DNA of 64,000 bases from Rhodopseudomonas palustris (GTDB lineage: Bacteria; Pseudomonadota; Alphaproteobacteria; Rhizobiales; Xanthobacteraceae): NCBI RefSeq assembly GCF_003031265.1, contig NZ_CP019966.1, forward strand, positions 4,030,001-4,094,000. The letters are read 5' to 3'. Below the pieces are notes generated by a model. That model made no database searches. It had not been told where the DNA came from and worked only from the letters and a program-made list of their open reading frames with translations. Below, piece by piece: positions 17,458 to 26,679 of the stretch. Every line of letters starts with the position of its first letter. The stretch's first letter is position 1. Made by a program: the position numbers and the translations under genes.

Positions 17458-18900
17458 ATGACTCGCAATACCGGCCCCCGATTGACCCACTTCTGGCGCA
17501 CCACGGCGATCGCCCTATCCGCAGCCGTGGCGCTGACGATGATCCCGAGCTGGACCGCGGTTCACGCCAGCGACTACCGTGCGACACCTATCCCACCGGC
17601 ATCGTCCGGCCTGAACGCCCAATCGGTCTCGCTCGGCATCGGCAAGTCGATGGTGATCGACCTGCCGCGCGACATCAAAGACGTGCTGGTTGCGGATCCG
17701 AAGATCGCCAATGCGGTAGTCCGTTCGGCGCAGCGCGCCTACATCATCGGCGCCGCCGTCGGCCAGACCAACATCGTGTTCTTCGATTCCGCCGGCCGGC
17801 AGATCGCCGCCTACGACATCGCAGTCACGCGCGACCTCAACGGTCTTCGCACTGCGCTCAAGCAGACCTTGCCCAACGCCGAAATCCAGGTCGAAGGCCT
17901 TGGCGACGGCGTGATGCTGAACGGCTGGGTGACCTCCCCGATCGACGCGCAGCAGGCTTACGACCTCGCCGTGCGGTTGGTGGGTGAAGACAAGAAGGTC
18001 GTCAACAACATCGCGGTCCGCGGCCGCGATCAGGTGATGCTGAAGATCACCGTTGCCGAAGTGCAGCGGGACATCGTCAAGCAGCTCGGCGTCGACCTCA
18101 GTGCCAACATGGCCTACGGCACCGCCGTGGTGAACTTCAACAACTCCAATCCATTCACCCAGTCGGGTGGTCCGCTGGTTTCGACCAATGCACTGACCAC
18201 CAAATTCGGATCGCTGCCGTCGGTCACTGCAACGCTGCGCGCGATGGAAAGCGCCGGCGTCGTGCGTACCCTCGCCGAGCCGAATCTGACGGCGATCTCC
18301 GGCGAGCCGGCCACCTTCCTGGCCGGCGGTGAATTCCCGGTGCCGAGCGGCGTGACCTGCACCAACGGCGTCTGCACGCCGTCGGTGACGTTCAAGAAGT
18401 TCGGTATCCTGCTCAACTTCACGCCGGTGGTGATGACCGCAGGCCGGATCAGCCTGAAGGTGATGACCGAAGTCTCGGAGGTGTCGAGCGACAACTCTGT
18501 CATCATCAGCAACATGTCGGTGCCGTCGATCAAGACCCGCCGCGTCGAAAGCACAGTGGAAATTCCCTCGGGCGGCTCTCTGGCAATGGCCGGCCTGATC
18601 CAAGAGCAGACCAAGCAGGCGATCAATGGCATGCCCGGCGCCGCGCAACTGCCGATCCTCGGCACGCTGTTCCGCAGCCGCGACTACATCAACCGCCAGA
18701 CCGAGCTGATGGTGCTGGTGACGCCCTACGTGGTGCGCGCCGTGGCGCAAAAGGATCTGTCGCGGCCCGACGACGGCTTCGCCGACGCCTCGGATCCGCA
18801 ATCTGACCTGCTCGGCAGCATCAACAAGCTCTACGGCGTTCCCGGCCGGACCGAGCCCGCCCGCACCTATCGCGGCCGGTTCGGCTTCATCACCGACTAG
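17458..18900 (+). CDS. cpaC: Outer-membrane secretin CpaC (RcpA)
   Basis: 480 residues from the ATG at 17458 with GGAGG seven bases upstream. A signal peptide (WRTTAIALSAAVALTM, cleavage near VHA-SD) is followed by the pilus secretin N-terminal domain (VSLGIGKSMVIDLPRDIKDVLVADP), a BON-like part (GLGDGVMLNGWV) and the secretin core (VMLKITVAEVQRDIVKQLGVD, VRTLAEPNLTAISGEPATFL, FLAGGEFPVP, GILLNFTPVV, PILGTLFRS, ELMVLVTPYVV). It forms the outer-membrane ring through which Flp pili pass. It follows cpaB by 14 bases. Confidence 0.96.
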   Translation: MTRNTGPRLTHFWRTTAIALSAAVALTMIPSWTAVHASDYRATPIPPASSGLNAQSVSLGIGKSMVIDLPRDIKDVLVADPKIANAVVRSAQRAYIIGAAVGQTNIVFFDSAGRQIAAYDIAVTRDLNGLRTALKQTLPNAEIQVEGLGDGVMLNGWVTSPIDAQQAYDLAVRLVGEDKKVVNNIAVRGRDQVMLKITVAEVQRDIVKQLGVDLSANMAYGTAVVNFNNSNPFTQSGGPLVSTNALTTKFGSLPSVTATLRAMESAGVVRTLAEPNLTAISGEPATFLAGGEFPVPSGVTCTNGVCTPSVTFKKFGILLNFTPVVMTAGRISLKVMTEVSEVSSDNSVIISNMSVPSIKTRRVESTVEIPSGGSLAMAGLIQEQTKQAINGMPGAAQLPILGTLFRSRDYINRQTELMVLVTPYVVRAVAQKDLSRPDDGFADASDPQSDLLGSINKLYGVPGRTEPARTYRGRFGFITD

Positions 18901-18919
18901 GCGGAGCGAGGACAGCACG

Positions 18920-19648
18920 ATGACATCTCCTACCTCCGCCAAAGTGGCACGCGGCCTCGGTCTCGGGGCCGCTTTGATCGGTTTCTCGCTGTCGCTCGGG
19001 GCCTGCACCCACACCAGCCGGGAAGTCGAAGTCACCCAGAGCATCCCGACCGACTATCGGCAGCGCCATCCGATCGCGATCCGCGAGGCCGATCGCACGG
19101 TCGAAGTCTTCGTCGGCAACGGCCGGGGCGGTCTCACCCCCGTGCAGCGCGCGGAGGTCGCCGAGCTCGGCCAGACCTGGCTGCGAGAAGGCACCGGCGC
19201 GATCATTGCCGAAGTGCCCTCCGACACGCCCAACGCCCGCGCCGCCTCCGACACCATCCGGGAGATTCAGTCGGTGCTCGCGGCCAACGGCGTGCCGCCG
19301 CGCGGCGTGACGGTGAAGCACTATCGTCCGGCCGACCCGCGCACGTTCGCGACCATCCGCCTGATCTATCCGAGGGTGACAGCCGTGGCGGGGCCCTGCG
19401 GGTTGTGGCCGGAGGATCTCGGTCCGAGCATCAAGAACAAGGGCTACTACGACAATCGTCCGTACTGGAATCTCGGCTGCGCCAATCAGCGCAATCTCGC
19501 AGCGATGGTCGAAAATCCCGCCGATCTGGTCCAGCCGCGCCCTGAAACGCCGCCCTACACCGCACGTCGCGCTGTGACCTACGACACCTATCGCACGACC
19601 AAACCGGACACGAGCGACAAGAGCAAGTTGAGCGGCGTCGGACAATGA
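18920..19648 (+). CDS. cpaD: Pilus assembly lipoprotein CpaD
   Basis: 242 residues. A lipoprotein signal ends in the lipobox LSLGAC (Cys near residue 29). The body has CpaD-type sequences: TDYRQRHPIAIREADRTVEVF, LGQTWLREGTGAI, VKHYRPADP, ATIRLIYPRVTA, PCGLWPEDLG and WNLGCANQRNLAAMVENPADL. It is thought to help place or stabilise the secretin at the outer membrane. GAGG precedes the start, and the stop overlaps the cpaE start as ATGA. Confidence 0.95.
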   Translation: MTSPTSAKVARGLGLGAALIGFSLSLGACTHTSREVEVTQSIPTDYRQRHPIAIREADRTVEVFVGNGRGGLTPVQRAEVAELGQTWLREGTGAIIAEVPSDTPNARAASDTIREIQSVLAANGVPPRGVTVKHYRPADPRTFATIRLIYPRVTAVAGPCGLWPEDLGPSIKNKGYYDNRPYWNLGCANQRNLAAMVENPADLVQPRPETPPYTARRAVTYDTYRTTKPDTSDKSKLSGVGQ

Positions 19649-20916
19649 TCAGTTACTCGCGGCAAAATCAGGACGAACCGGCCACGGCGGCCCCGGACGC
19701 GGGGCCGGAGGATCACATCGCGCCGGCTCCCCGGGTCTCGGTTCAAGCATTCTGCGAGACCGTGGAGACTGCCGCCGCCGTGCAGGCTGCAGGCGAAGAT
19801 CGTCGTCTCGCCAAGGCACATCTGAAGATCCAGATGGGCGGCGTGGTCGCGGCGATCGAAGCTTATCGCTCCGCCCCGACGCCGAACGTCATCGTTCTCG
19901 AAACCGACGCGCGCAGCGACGTGCTGGCCGGTCTCGACCAGCTCGCGACGGTGTGCGATCCGGGCACGCGGGTGATCGTGATCGGCAAAGTCAACGACGT
20001 GACGCTGTATCGCGAACTCGTCCGTCGCGGCGTCAGCGACTACGCGATCGCGCCAGTGCAGCCGATCGACGTCGTGCGCTCAATTTGCAATCTGTTCTCG
20101 GCCCCTGAAGCCAAAGCTGTCGGCCGCATCATCGCAGTGGTCGGTGCTAAAGGGGGCGTTGGCGCATCCACCGTCGCCCACAACGTCGCCTGGGCGATCG
20201 CCCGTGACCTGGCGCTGGACTCGGTCGTCGCCGATCTCGATCTCGCGTTCGGCACCGCCGGCCTCGACTACAATCAGGACCCGCCGCAAGGCATCGCCGA
20301 AGCGGTGTTTGCACCCGACCGCGTCGATACCGCCTTCGTCGATCGACTGCTGTCGAAATGCACCGACCATCTCAGCCTGCTGGCTGCGCCGGCGACGCTG
20401 GACCGCGTCTACGATTTTGGCGCCGATGCTTTCGACTCGGTCTTCGACACGCTCCGTACCACGATGCCGTGCATCGTGCTCGACGTGCCGCATCAATGGA
20501 CCGGATGGGCCAAGCGCTCCCTCATCACCGCCGATGACATCCTGATCGTCGCGACGCCCGATCTCGCCAATCTGCGCAACACCAAGAACCTGATCGACCT
20601 CTTGAAGGCGGGACGGCCGAACGATCGTCCCCCGCTCTACTGTCTAAATCAGGTCGGGGTGCCGAAGCGACCCGAAATCTCTACGAGCGAGTTCGCCAAG
20701 GCGATTGAGAGCCCACCGATCGTCTCGATCCCGTTCGAGCCGCAGATCTTCGGCGCGGCCGCCAACAACGGCCAAATGATCGCGGAAATCGCGGCGAACC
20801 ATAAGACAACGGAAATGTTCCTGCAGATCGCCCAGCGGCTGACGGGGCGCGGAGAGGCCAAGAAGCCGAAGGGGTCGTTCCTCGGGCCGATTCTGGAGAA
20901 GTTGCGGGCCAAGTAA
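19645..20916 (+). CDS. cpaE: Pilus assembly ATPase CpaE (TadZ)
   Basis: 423 residues. An N-terminal receiver-like domain (IVLETDARSDVLAGLDQL, RVIVIGKVNDVTLYRELVRRGVSDYAIAPV) precedes a MinD/ParA-type ATPase domain with the deviant Walker A VVGAKGGVGASTVAHNVAW near residues 172-190 and VVADLDLAFGTAGL. TadZ proteins localise the Tad machine to the pole. It overlaps cpaD by four bases. The ATPase is followed by CNQVG and a basic, Pro/Gly-containing end. Confidence 0.95.
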   Translation: MISYSRQNQDEPATAAPDAGPEDHIAPAPRVSVQAFCETVETAAAVQAAGEDRRLAKAHLKIQMGGVVAAIEAYRSAPTPNVIVLETDARSDVLAGLDQLATVCDPGTRVIVIGKVNDVTLYRELVRRGVSDYAIAPVQPIDVVRSICNLFSAPEAKAVGRIIAVVGAKGGVGASTVAHNVAWAIARDLALDSVVADLDLAFGTAGLDYNQDPPQGIAEAVFAPDRVDTAFVDRLLSKCTDHLSLLAAPATLDRVYDFGADAFDSVFDTLRTTMPCIVLDVPHQWTGWAKRSLITADDILIVATPDLANLRNTKNLIDLLKAGRPNDRPPLYCLNQVGVPKRPEISTSEFAKAIESPPIVSIPFEPQIFGAAANNGQMIAEIAANHKTTEMFLQIAQRLTGRGEAKKPKGSFLGPILEKLRAK

Positions 20917-20937
20917 GCCTGGTGTTGGAGTATCGAG

Positions 20938-22392
20938 GTGTTTGGTAAGCGCGGACCGGAAAACGAAGTCAGGGCCCTGAAACCGGCGAGCTTCTCGCCG
21001 GAGCCGACGATGCGCGCCGTCGAACCCAAGCCGGTCGTGTCATCACCACCGCTGGCACCAGCGCGCGCCCCTTCAGCGCCGCCGGTGGCCGTCGAGACGC
21101 GCCGTTCCGAGAACTACTACCAAGTCAAGGCGACGATCTTCGGCGCGCTGATCGAAGCGATCGATCTGGCGCAGCTTGCCAAGCTCGACGGAGAATCCGC
21201 CCGAGAAGAAATCCGCGACATCGTCAACGAAATCATCGCGATCAAGAACATCGTGATGTCGATCGCCGAGCAGGAGGAACTGCTCGACGACATCTGCAAC
21301 GACGTGCTCGGCTATGGTCCGCTCGAGCCGCTGCTGTCGCGCGACGACATTTCCGACATCATGGTCAACGGCGCCGGCACGGTTTACATCGAAGTCGCAG
21401 GCCGGATTCAACGCACCGGCATTCGGTTTCGTGACAACCAACAGCTCCTCAACATCTGCCAGCGCATCGTCAGCCAAGTCGGTCGGCGCGTCGACGAATC
21501 CTCGCCGATTTGCGACGCGCGCCTCGCCGACGGCTCCCGCGTCAACGCGATTGTGCCGCCGCTGGCGATCGACGGACCAGCCCTCACCATCCGCAAATTC
21601 AAGAAGGACAAGCTGACGCTCGACCAGTTGGTCAAATTCGGCGCGATCACGCCGGAGGGCGCTCAGATTCTGCAGATCATCGGCAGGGTCCGCTGCAACG
21701 TGCTGATCTCCGGCGGTACCGGCTCGGGTAAAACGACCCTCCTGAACTGCCTGACAAACTATATCGACGACGACGAGCGCATCATCACCTGCGAAGACGC
21801 GGCCGAATTGCAGCTGCAGCAGCCGCACGTGGTGCGCCTCGAAACCCGACCCCCGAACATCGAAGGCGAAGGCCAGATCACGATGCGAGATCTGGTCCGC
21901 AACTGTCTGCGTATGCGTCCTGAGCGGATCATCGTCGGCGAAGTCCGCGGACCAGAGGCGTTCGACCTGTTGCAGGCGATGAACACTGGCCACGACGGCT
22001 CGATGGGCACGCTGCACGCCAACAATCCGCGCGAAGCCCTGTCACGTTGTGAATCGATGATCACGATGGGCGGCTTCGCGCTACCCTCGCGTACGATCCG
22101 CGAGATGATCTGCGCCTCGATCGACGTCATCATCCAGGCGGCTCGCCTGCGTGACGGCTCCCGCCGCATTACTCACGTCACCGAGGTGGTGGGGATGGAA
22201 GGCGACACCATCATCACCCAGGATATCTTCGTCTACGACCTGTTGGGCGAGGATGCTAACGGTCACATCGTCGGCCGCCACCGCGCCACCGGCATCGGTC
22301 GTCCGCGATTCTGGGAACGCGCCCGCTATTACGGCGAAGAGCAACGACTCGCCGCGGCGCTGGATGCCGCGGAGGTCGTGGTCAACTCATAA
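20938..22392 (+). CDS. cpaF: Tad pilus motor ATPase CpaF (TadA)
   Basis: 484 residues from a GTG at 20938 (VFGKRG), with GGAG upstream. After a Pro-rich disordered start of about 50 residues come the N-terminal domain (YGPLEPLLSRDDISDIMVNG, SPICDARLADGSRVNAIVPP) and the secretion ATPase core: Walker A SGGTGSGKTTLLNCL, the Asp box ITCEDAAELQLQQPHVVRLE, Walker B RMRPERIIVGEVRG and the His box TGHDGSMGTLHANNP. It is a hexameric, cytoplasmic motor that drives Flp pilus extension with TadB/TadC. Confidence 0.97.
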   Translation: MFGKRGPENEVRALKPASFSPEPTMRAVEPKPVVSSPPLAPARAPSAPPVAVETRRSENYYQVKATIFGALIEAIDLAQLAKLDGESAREEIRDIVNEIIAIKNIVMSIAEQEELLDDICNDVLGYGPLEPLLSRDDISDIMVNGAGTVYIEVAGRIQRTGIRFRDNQQLLNICQRIVSQVGRRVDESSPICDARLADGSRVNAIVPPLAIDGPALTIRKFKKDKLTLDQLVKFGAITPEGAQILQIIGRVRCNVLISGGTGSGKTTLLNCLTNYIDDDERIITCEDAAELQLQQPHVVRLETRPPNIEGEGQITMRDLVRNCLRMRPERIIVGEVRGPEAFDLLQAMNTGHDGSMGTLHANNPREALSRCESMITMGGFALPSRTIREMICASIDVIIQAARLRDGSRRITHVTEVVGMEGDTIITQDIFVYDLLGEDANGHIVGRHRATGIGRPRFWERARYYGEEQRLAAALDAAEVVVNS

Positions 22393-22410
22393 GAGGCCGG
22401 AGCGATAGAA

Positions 22411-23379
22411 ATGCAAACGCTCGCACTCGGCTTCTTCGCTGCCATCGCCGTCGGCGGTGTGGCATGGGTTTTCGTCTATCCGCTGCTGTCCGGAGAGAAG
22501 ACTGTCGAACAGCGGCTGACTTCCGTCGCGCGCTCCACGCCCACCGTGCGTCAGGCCGATCGCACGCAGCGGTCACGGCGCGAGCAGATCGAAGGCTCTC
22601 TCAAAGAGATCGAAACCCGCAACGAAAAGCAGAAGAACGTCCCGCTGACCGCCAAGCTGTCGCAGGCAGGTCTCGATTGGACTCCCGGCAAATTCGGCAT
22701 GGTTTCGGCTTCGCTCGGCATCTTCGTGCTGGGCATCGCGATCATCTTAGGCGCCGGACTACCGGCCGCGGCCGGTCTTGGTTTCGCCGCCGGCTTCGGA
22801 CTGCCGCGCTGGACGCTCGGCTATCTCAAACGCCGCCGCGAGAAGAAGTTTCTGGCTGCCCTCCCCGACGCGGTTGACGTTATCGTTCGCGGTATCAAGG
22901 CCGGCCTGCCATTGTTCGACTCGATCAAGATGGTGGCCGCCGATTCACCTGAGCCGCTGCGGGGCGAGTTCAATGCCATCATCGAGACCCAGGCGATCGG
23001 CATGCCGATCGGCGAGGCCTGCGCCCGGCTGTATGAGCGGATGCCGATTCCCGAAGCGAACTTCTTCGGCATCGTGATCTCGATCCAGCAAAAGTCGGGC
23101 GGCAACCTTTCCGAAGCGCTCGGAAACCTGTCCAAGGTGCTGCGCGATCGTAAAAAGATGGCCGAGAAGATCCAGGCGATGTCGATGGAAGCCAAGGCAT
23201 CGGCCGCGATCATCGGTTCGCTGCCGATCATCGTGATGTTGCTGGTCTATGTGACGACCCCGGACTACATCTCTCTGCTGTGGACACATCCGACCGGTCG
23301 CATTCTCCTCGCGGCTTCGGCGCTGTGGATGTCGGCGGGCATCTTCGTGATGAAGAAGATGATCAACTTCGACTTCTGA
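22411..23379 (+). CDS. tadB: Tad pilus inner-membrane platform protein TadB
   Basis: 322 residues. Two N-terminal membrane segments and two C-terminal ones surround a cytoplasmic T2SF (GspF) domain: FLAALPDAVDVIVRGIKAGL, then PLRGEFNAII, GMPIGEACARLYERMP and SIQQKSGGNLSEALGNLSKVLRDR. It forms the platform with TadC for the CpaF motor. It starts 18 bases after cpaF and ends 8 bases before tadC. Confidence 0.95.
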   Translation: MQTLALGFFAAIAVGGVAWVFVYPLLSGEKTVEQRLTSVARSTPTVRQADRTQRSRREQIEGSLKEIETRNEKQKNVPLTAKLSQAGLDWTPGKFGMVSASLGIFVLGIAIILGAGLPAAAGLGFAAGFGLPRWTLGYLKRRREKKFLAALPDAVDVIVRGIKAGLPLFDSIKMVAADSPEPLRGEFNAIIETQAIGMPIGEACARLYERMPIPEANFFGIVISIQQKSGGNLSEALGNLSKVLRDRKKMAEKIQAMSMEAKASAAIIGSLPIIVMLLVYVTTPDYISLLWTHPTGRILLAASALWMSAGIFVMKKMINFDF

Positions 23380-23387
23380 GGGCGGCC

Positions 23388-24362
23388 ATGTTGGATTTTC
23401 TAATCGAGAAGTTCCACGACGCGCGGTTCATGGCGACGCTGCTCGCGGCGATCGCGGCCAGCGCCACGGTCTACACCCTCATCATTCCGTTCTTTGCGGG
23501 CGAGACGCTCGCCAAGCGAATGAAGGCAGTCGGCAGCGAACGCGAGCGCCTGCGTCAGCGCGAACGCGATCGTCTCGCCAAGGCGGAGAAGGTGTCGCTG
23601 CGCCAAGCACCGAAGAAATTCATCGCGCGTGTGGTGGAAGACTTCAACCTCGCCAAATGGCTGGCGCAAGAATCCGCGCGCGACAAGCTGGTGATGGCCG
23701 GATACCGCGGCCAGGCGCCATATGTCACCTTCCTGTTCTTCCGGATGGTGATGCCGATCGCGTTCGGCGCGGCCTCGGCGCTGTACGTGTTCGTGATCGC
23801 GAATTTCGACCAGCCGCTGACGGTCAAGATCGGCATGTGCGTCGCCGCGATCTTCTTCGGCATGCAGGCGCCGATGCTGTTTCTGAAAAACGCGATCCAG
23901 AAGCGGCAACTGTCGATCAAGCGGGCGTTTCCCGACGCGCTCGATCTGCTGCTGATCTGCATCGAGTCCGGCATGTCGATCGAAACCGCGTTCCGCCGGG
24001 TCTCGATCGAAATCGGATCGCAGTCGATCCCGCTCGCCGAAGAATTCACTCTGACCACCGCCGAGCTGTCCTATCTGCAGGACCGCAAGCAAGCCTACGA
24101 GAATCTGGCGCTGCGCACCGGTCTCGACGGCGTGAAGTCGGTCTGCCTGGCACTGCAGCAGTCGGAACGCTACGGCACGCCGCTGGGCCAGAGCCTGCGG
24201 GTGATGGCGCAGGAGAATCGCGACATGCGCATGAACGAGGCCGAGAAGAAGGCGGCAGCACTGCCGCCCAAGCTCACCGTGCCGATGATCGTGTTCTTCC
24301 TGCCGGTGCTGTTCGTGGTGATCCTGGGCCCGACCGGCATTCGCATCGCGGCGATGCAGTAA
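23388..24362 (+). CDS. tadC: Tad pilus inner-membrane platform protein TadC
   Basis: 324 residues from the ATG at 23388 (MLDFLIEKFHDARFMATL), which has GAGGGCGG upstream; a longer frame inside tadB is a shadow. It has a T2SF domain (AFPDALDLLLICIESGMSIETAF, SYLQDRKQAYENLALRTGLDGVKSVC, QQSERYGTPLGQSLRVMAQENR) and terminal membrane helices (LTVPMIVFFLPVLFVVILGP). A charged stretch (SERERLRQRERDRLAKAEK) follows the first helix. The last plus-strand gene of the tad series; tadD is convergent 23 bases on. Confidence 0.95.
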   Translation: MLDFLIEKFHDARFMATLLAAIAASATVYTLIIPFFAGETLAKRMKAVGSERERLRQRERDRLAKAEKVSLRQAPKKFIARVVEDFNLAKWLAQESARDKLVMAGYRGQAPYVTFLFFRMVMPIAFGAASALYVFVIANFDQPLTVKIGMCVAAIFFGMQAPMLFLKNAIQKRQLSIKRAFPDALDLLLICIESGMSIETAFRRVSIEIGSQSIPLAEEFTLTTAELSYLQDRKQAYENLALRTGLDGVKSVCLALQQSERYGTPLGQSLRVMAQENRDMRMNEAEKKAAALPPKLTVPMIVFFLPVLFVVILGPTGIRIAAMQ

Positions 24363-24385
24363 GGTCGACCGCTTAAAGGATCAGC

Positions 24386-25180
24386 TTAGCGGCCGGAGGC
24401 TAGCACGCCACGGCCCGCCGCTCGGGCGGCATCATGGCCGCTCACCATCTCCTTGAGATAGGCGACGTTGGCGGCGGCCTCGTCCGGCGGCAGGTCGGCA
24501 CGGACGATCGACTCGGCCTCGGCGTAGCGGCCCTGCAGACCGATCACCAGCGCCAAGTTCTGACGCACGCGCGAGTCCGCCCGGCCGCTTGCATAGGCTC
24601 GCCGCAGCGTGTCTTCGGCTTTCGGCAGCTCTTTGGTCAGCACGTAGGACATGCCGAGGTTCGACAACACCGAGGGCTCGTCCGGTGCAAGCCGCAGCGC
24701 GCTGGCGTAGTAACGCCGCGCTTCCTCGTTGCGTCCCATCTGGTCGAGCACGGTGCCCTGCACCGACAGGATGCGCCAATCGGGATTGTCGGGGCTGTGC
24801 GCCCGTGACAGCGTGTCGAACGCCAACTGGAAATTGCCGTTATCGGCGAGCGCGCGGCCATACGCGGCCCGCACTGCCTTGTTGCTCGGATTGGCGAGCG
24901 AGGCCTTCTCCAGCACCGCGACGGCCTGGGCGCGCTGGCCGATCGCGCGCAGCGCGTTGCCATAAGCGATTGCGGCGTCGGGATCGTTGGGGCGTGACCG
25001 GTAGCGATCGCCGGCGATCTCGACGGCGCGGTTCGGATCGGCGGCGGCCTCGTTGCGGCTGCCGAGCGAGCCGGTGACATCGGCCATGCCCATGGTCTTG
25101 CAACCTGCGAGCGACACCGCCAGGCTGACGGTCAGCGCCGCGGATGCGGCAAACCGGGCAAGACAAGGCAGGTCGCGCAT
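24386..25180 (-). CDS. tadD: TPR lipoprotein TadD-like
   Basis: 264 residues from the ATG at 25180 (MRDLPCLARFAASAALTVSL). The lipobox LAGC lies near residue 26. Several tetratricopeptide units follow (for example PDAAIAYGNALRAIGQRAQAVAVLEKA, here in parts, then NPSNKAVRAAYGRALADNG, AYASGRADSRVRQNLALV and GLQGRYAEAES). TadD is an outer-membrane-anchored pilotin-like factor of Tad systems. It reads toward tadC and away from the peptidase gene. A longer start at 25261 would run through a palindromic TTAACCC-N7-GGGTTAA element and is unlikely. Confidence 0.9.
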   Translation of the reverse strand: MRDLPCLARFAASAALTVSLAVSLAGCKTMGMADVTGSLGSRNEAAADPNRAVEIAGDRYRSRPNDPDAAIAYGNALRAIGQRAQAVAVLEKASLANPSNKAVRAAYGRALADNGNFQLAFDTLSRAHSPDNPDWRILSVQGTVLDQMGRNEEARRYYASALRLAPDEPSVLSNLGMSYVLTKELPKAEDTLRRAYASGRADSRVRQNLALVIGLQGRYAEAESIVRADLPPDEAAANVAYLKEMVSGHDAARAAGRGVLASGR

Positions 25181-25227
25181 GGCACCATACTCACAAAGCC
25201 GACGAATTCTGGCCCAGCAATAGAGCG

Positions 25228-25248
25228 TTAACCCTAATGTTGGGTTAA
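25228..25248. promoter_or_regulatory. TTAACCC-N7-GGGTTAA palindrome between tadD and the peptidase gene
   Basis: TTAACCC (25228-25234), spacer TAATGTT, GGGTTAA (25242-25248): a perfect 7-base dyad in the 116-base divergent gap, 48 bases from each start codon. It contains two TTAAC half-sites of CtrA type in inverted orientation. Confidence 0.5.
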
Positions 25249-25296
25249 TCCTCCCGGCCATCGGCGCCGCCTTAAGATTCGAAAGAGCCGCAACGC

Positions 25297-26679
25297 ATGC
25301 ACCCGATTTTCCAAACCGAGCCTACTCCGTCCGCAACGCCAATTCTGTTCGTCACCAAATCGAGCTGGGATGCGGTGCGGGCTGATCTGCCCGAAGCAGC
25401 TCAGCGCTTTGCAACAGCGAGCGGCTATAGCGGCAAGCCCGGTCAGTACCTCGCGCTGCCGACGGCGGACGGCGAGATTGGACATGTGCTATTCGGCCTC
25501 GACGAGCCAGACGCGAAGAGCCACGACCCGTTCCGTCCCGGCGCCCTGCCCGGGCTGCTGCCCGCCGGCGTCTATCGTTTCGCCAACGCGCCTCACGATG
25601 TGCGGCTCGCCGCTCTCGCCTTCGCGCTCGGCGCCTATAAGTTTGGCCGCTATCGCAAGGCCGAGCCGCCCGCCGTGCGTCTGGTTCCGCCGGATGGCGT
25701 CGATGCCGCCGCGATCAGCCGCGCCGCAGAGGCCGCGGCGCTGGCGCGCGACCTCATCAACACGCCGTCGAACGACATGGGGCCGGCTGAACTCGCCGAC
25801 GCTGCGGACGCACTGGCGACGCGCTTCGGCGCGAGCATCAGCGTCATCGTCGGTGACGAGCTCGCAACCCAGAACTTCCCGCTGATCCGCGCGGTCGGCA
25901 TGGCCTCGACCCGCGCGCCGCGGCTGATCGATCTGACCTGGGGTGATCCGTCCCATCCGAAGGTCACGCTGGTCGGCAAGGGCGTGTGCTTCGACACCGG
26001 CGGCCTCGATCTGAAGCCATCGAGTGCGATGCTGATCATGAAGAAGGACATGGGCGGCGCGGCCAACGTCCTGGCGCTGGCCTCGATGATCATGGACGCC
26101 GGGTTGAAACTGCGGTTGCGCGTGCTGATCCCTGCGGTCGAGAACTCCGTCGCCGGCAACGCAATGCGACCGCTCGACATCTTCCCCTCGCGCAAGGGGC
26201 CGACCGTCGAGATCGGCAACACCGATGCCGAAGGCCGGCTGGTGCTGGCCGATGCGCTCGCCTATGCGGACGAGGAAGCGCCGGACCTGCTGATCGATCT
26301 CGGCACGCTGACCGGCGCAGCCCGCGTCGCGCTCGGCCCCGATCTGCCGCCCTACTACACCAACGACGAAGCGCTGGCGCTCGACGTCGCGCGCCACGCG
26401 AGCGCGGAGAACGATCCGCTGTGGCGGATGCCGCTGTGGGGCCCGTACGACTCGTGGCTCGACTCCAAGGTCGCGAACATCAACAACGCGCCGTCCGGCG
26501 GCTTTGCCGGCTCGATCACATGCGCGCTGTTCCTGCAGCGCTTCGTCGAAGCCGCCAAGAGCTGGCTGCACGTCGATATCTACGGCTGGACGCCGAAGGC
26601 CAAGCCTGGTCGTCCCGAAGGCGGCGAATGCCAAGCCGCGCGCGCGATCTTCGCGCTGTTGAGCGAGCGCTATGGCTGA
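25297..26679 (+). CDS. Leucyl aminopeptidase family protein (M17)
   Basis: 460 residues. The C-terminal catalytic domain carries the M17 metal and active-site sequences GKGVCFDTGGLDLKPSSAM, MKKDMGGAANVLALA and the signature NTDAEGRLVLADALAYAD. ARDLINTPSNDMGPAEL marks the domain junction. It is a cytoplasmic dizinc exopeptidase that removes N-terminal residues from peptides, in hexamers. It lies next to an NlpC/P60 gene that overlaps its end by 8 bases, and this pairing suggests shared recycling of peptides from the wall. The N-terminal domain is short and not strongly conserved. Confidence 0.92.
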   Translation: MHPIFQTEPTPSATPILFVTKSSWDAVRADLPEAAQRFATASGYSGKPGQYLALPTADGEIGHVLFGLDEPDAKSHDPFRPGALPGLLPAGVYRFANAPHDVRLAALAFALGAYKFGRYRKAEPPAVRLVPPDGVDAAAISRAAEAAALARDLINTPSNDMGPAELADAADALATRFGASISVIVGDELATQNFPLIRAVGMASTRAPRLIDLTWGDPSHPKVTLVGKGVCFDTGGLDLKPSSAMLIMKKDMGGAANVLALASMIMDAGLKLRLRVLIPAVENSVAGNAMRPLDIFPSRKGPTVEIGNTDAEGRLVLADALAYADEEAPDLLIDLGTLTGAARVALGPDLPPYYTNDEALALDVARHASAENDPLWRMPLWGPYDSWLDSKVANINNAPSGGFAGSITCALFLQRFVEAAKSWLHVDIYGWTPKAKPGRPEGGECQAARAIFALLSERYG

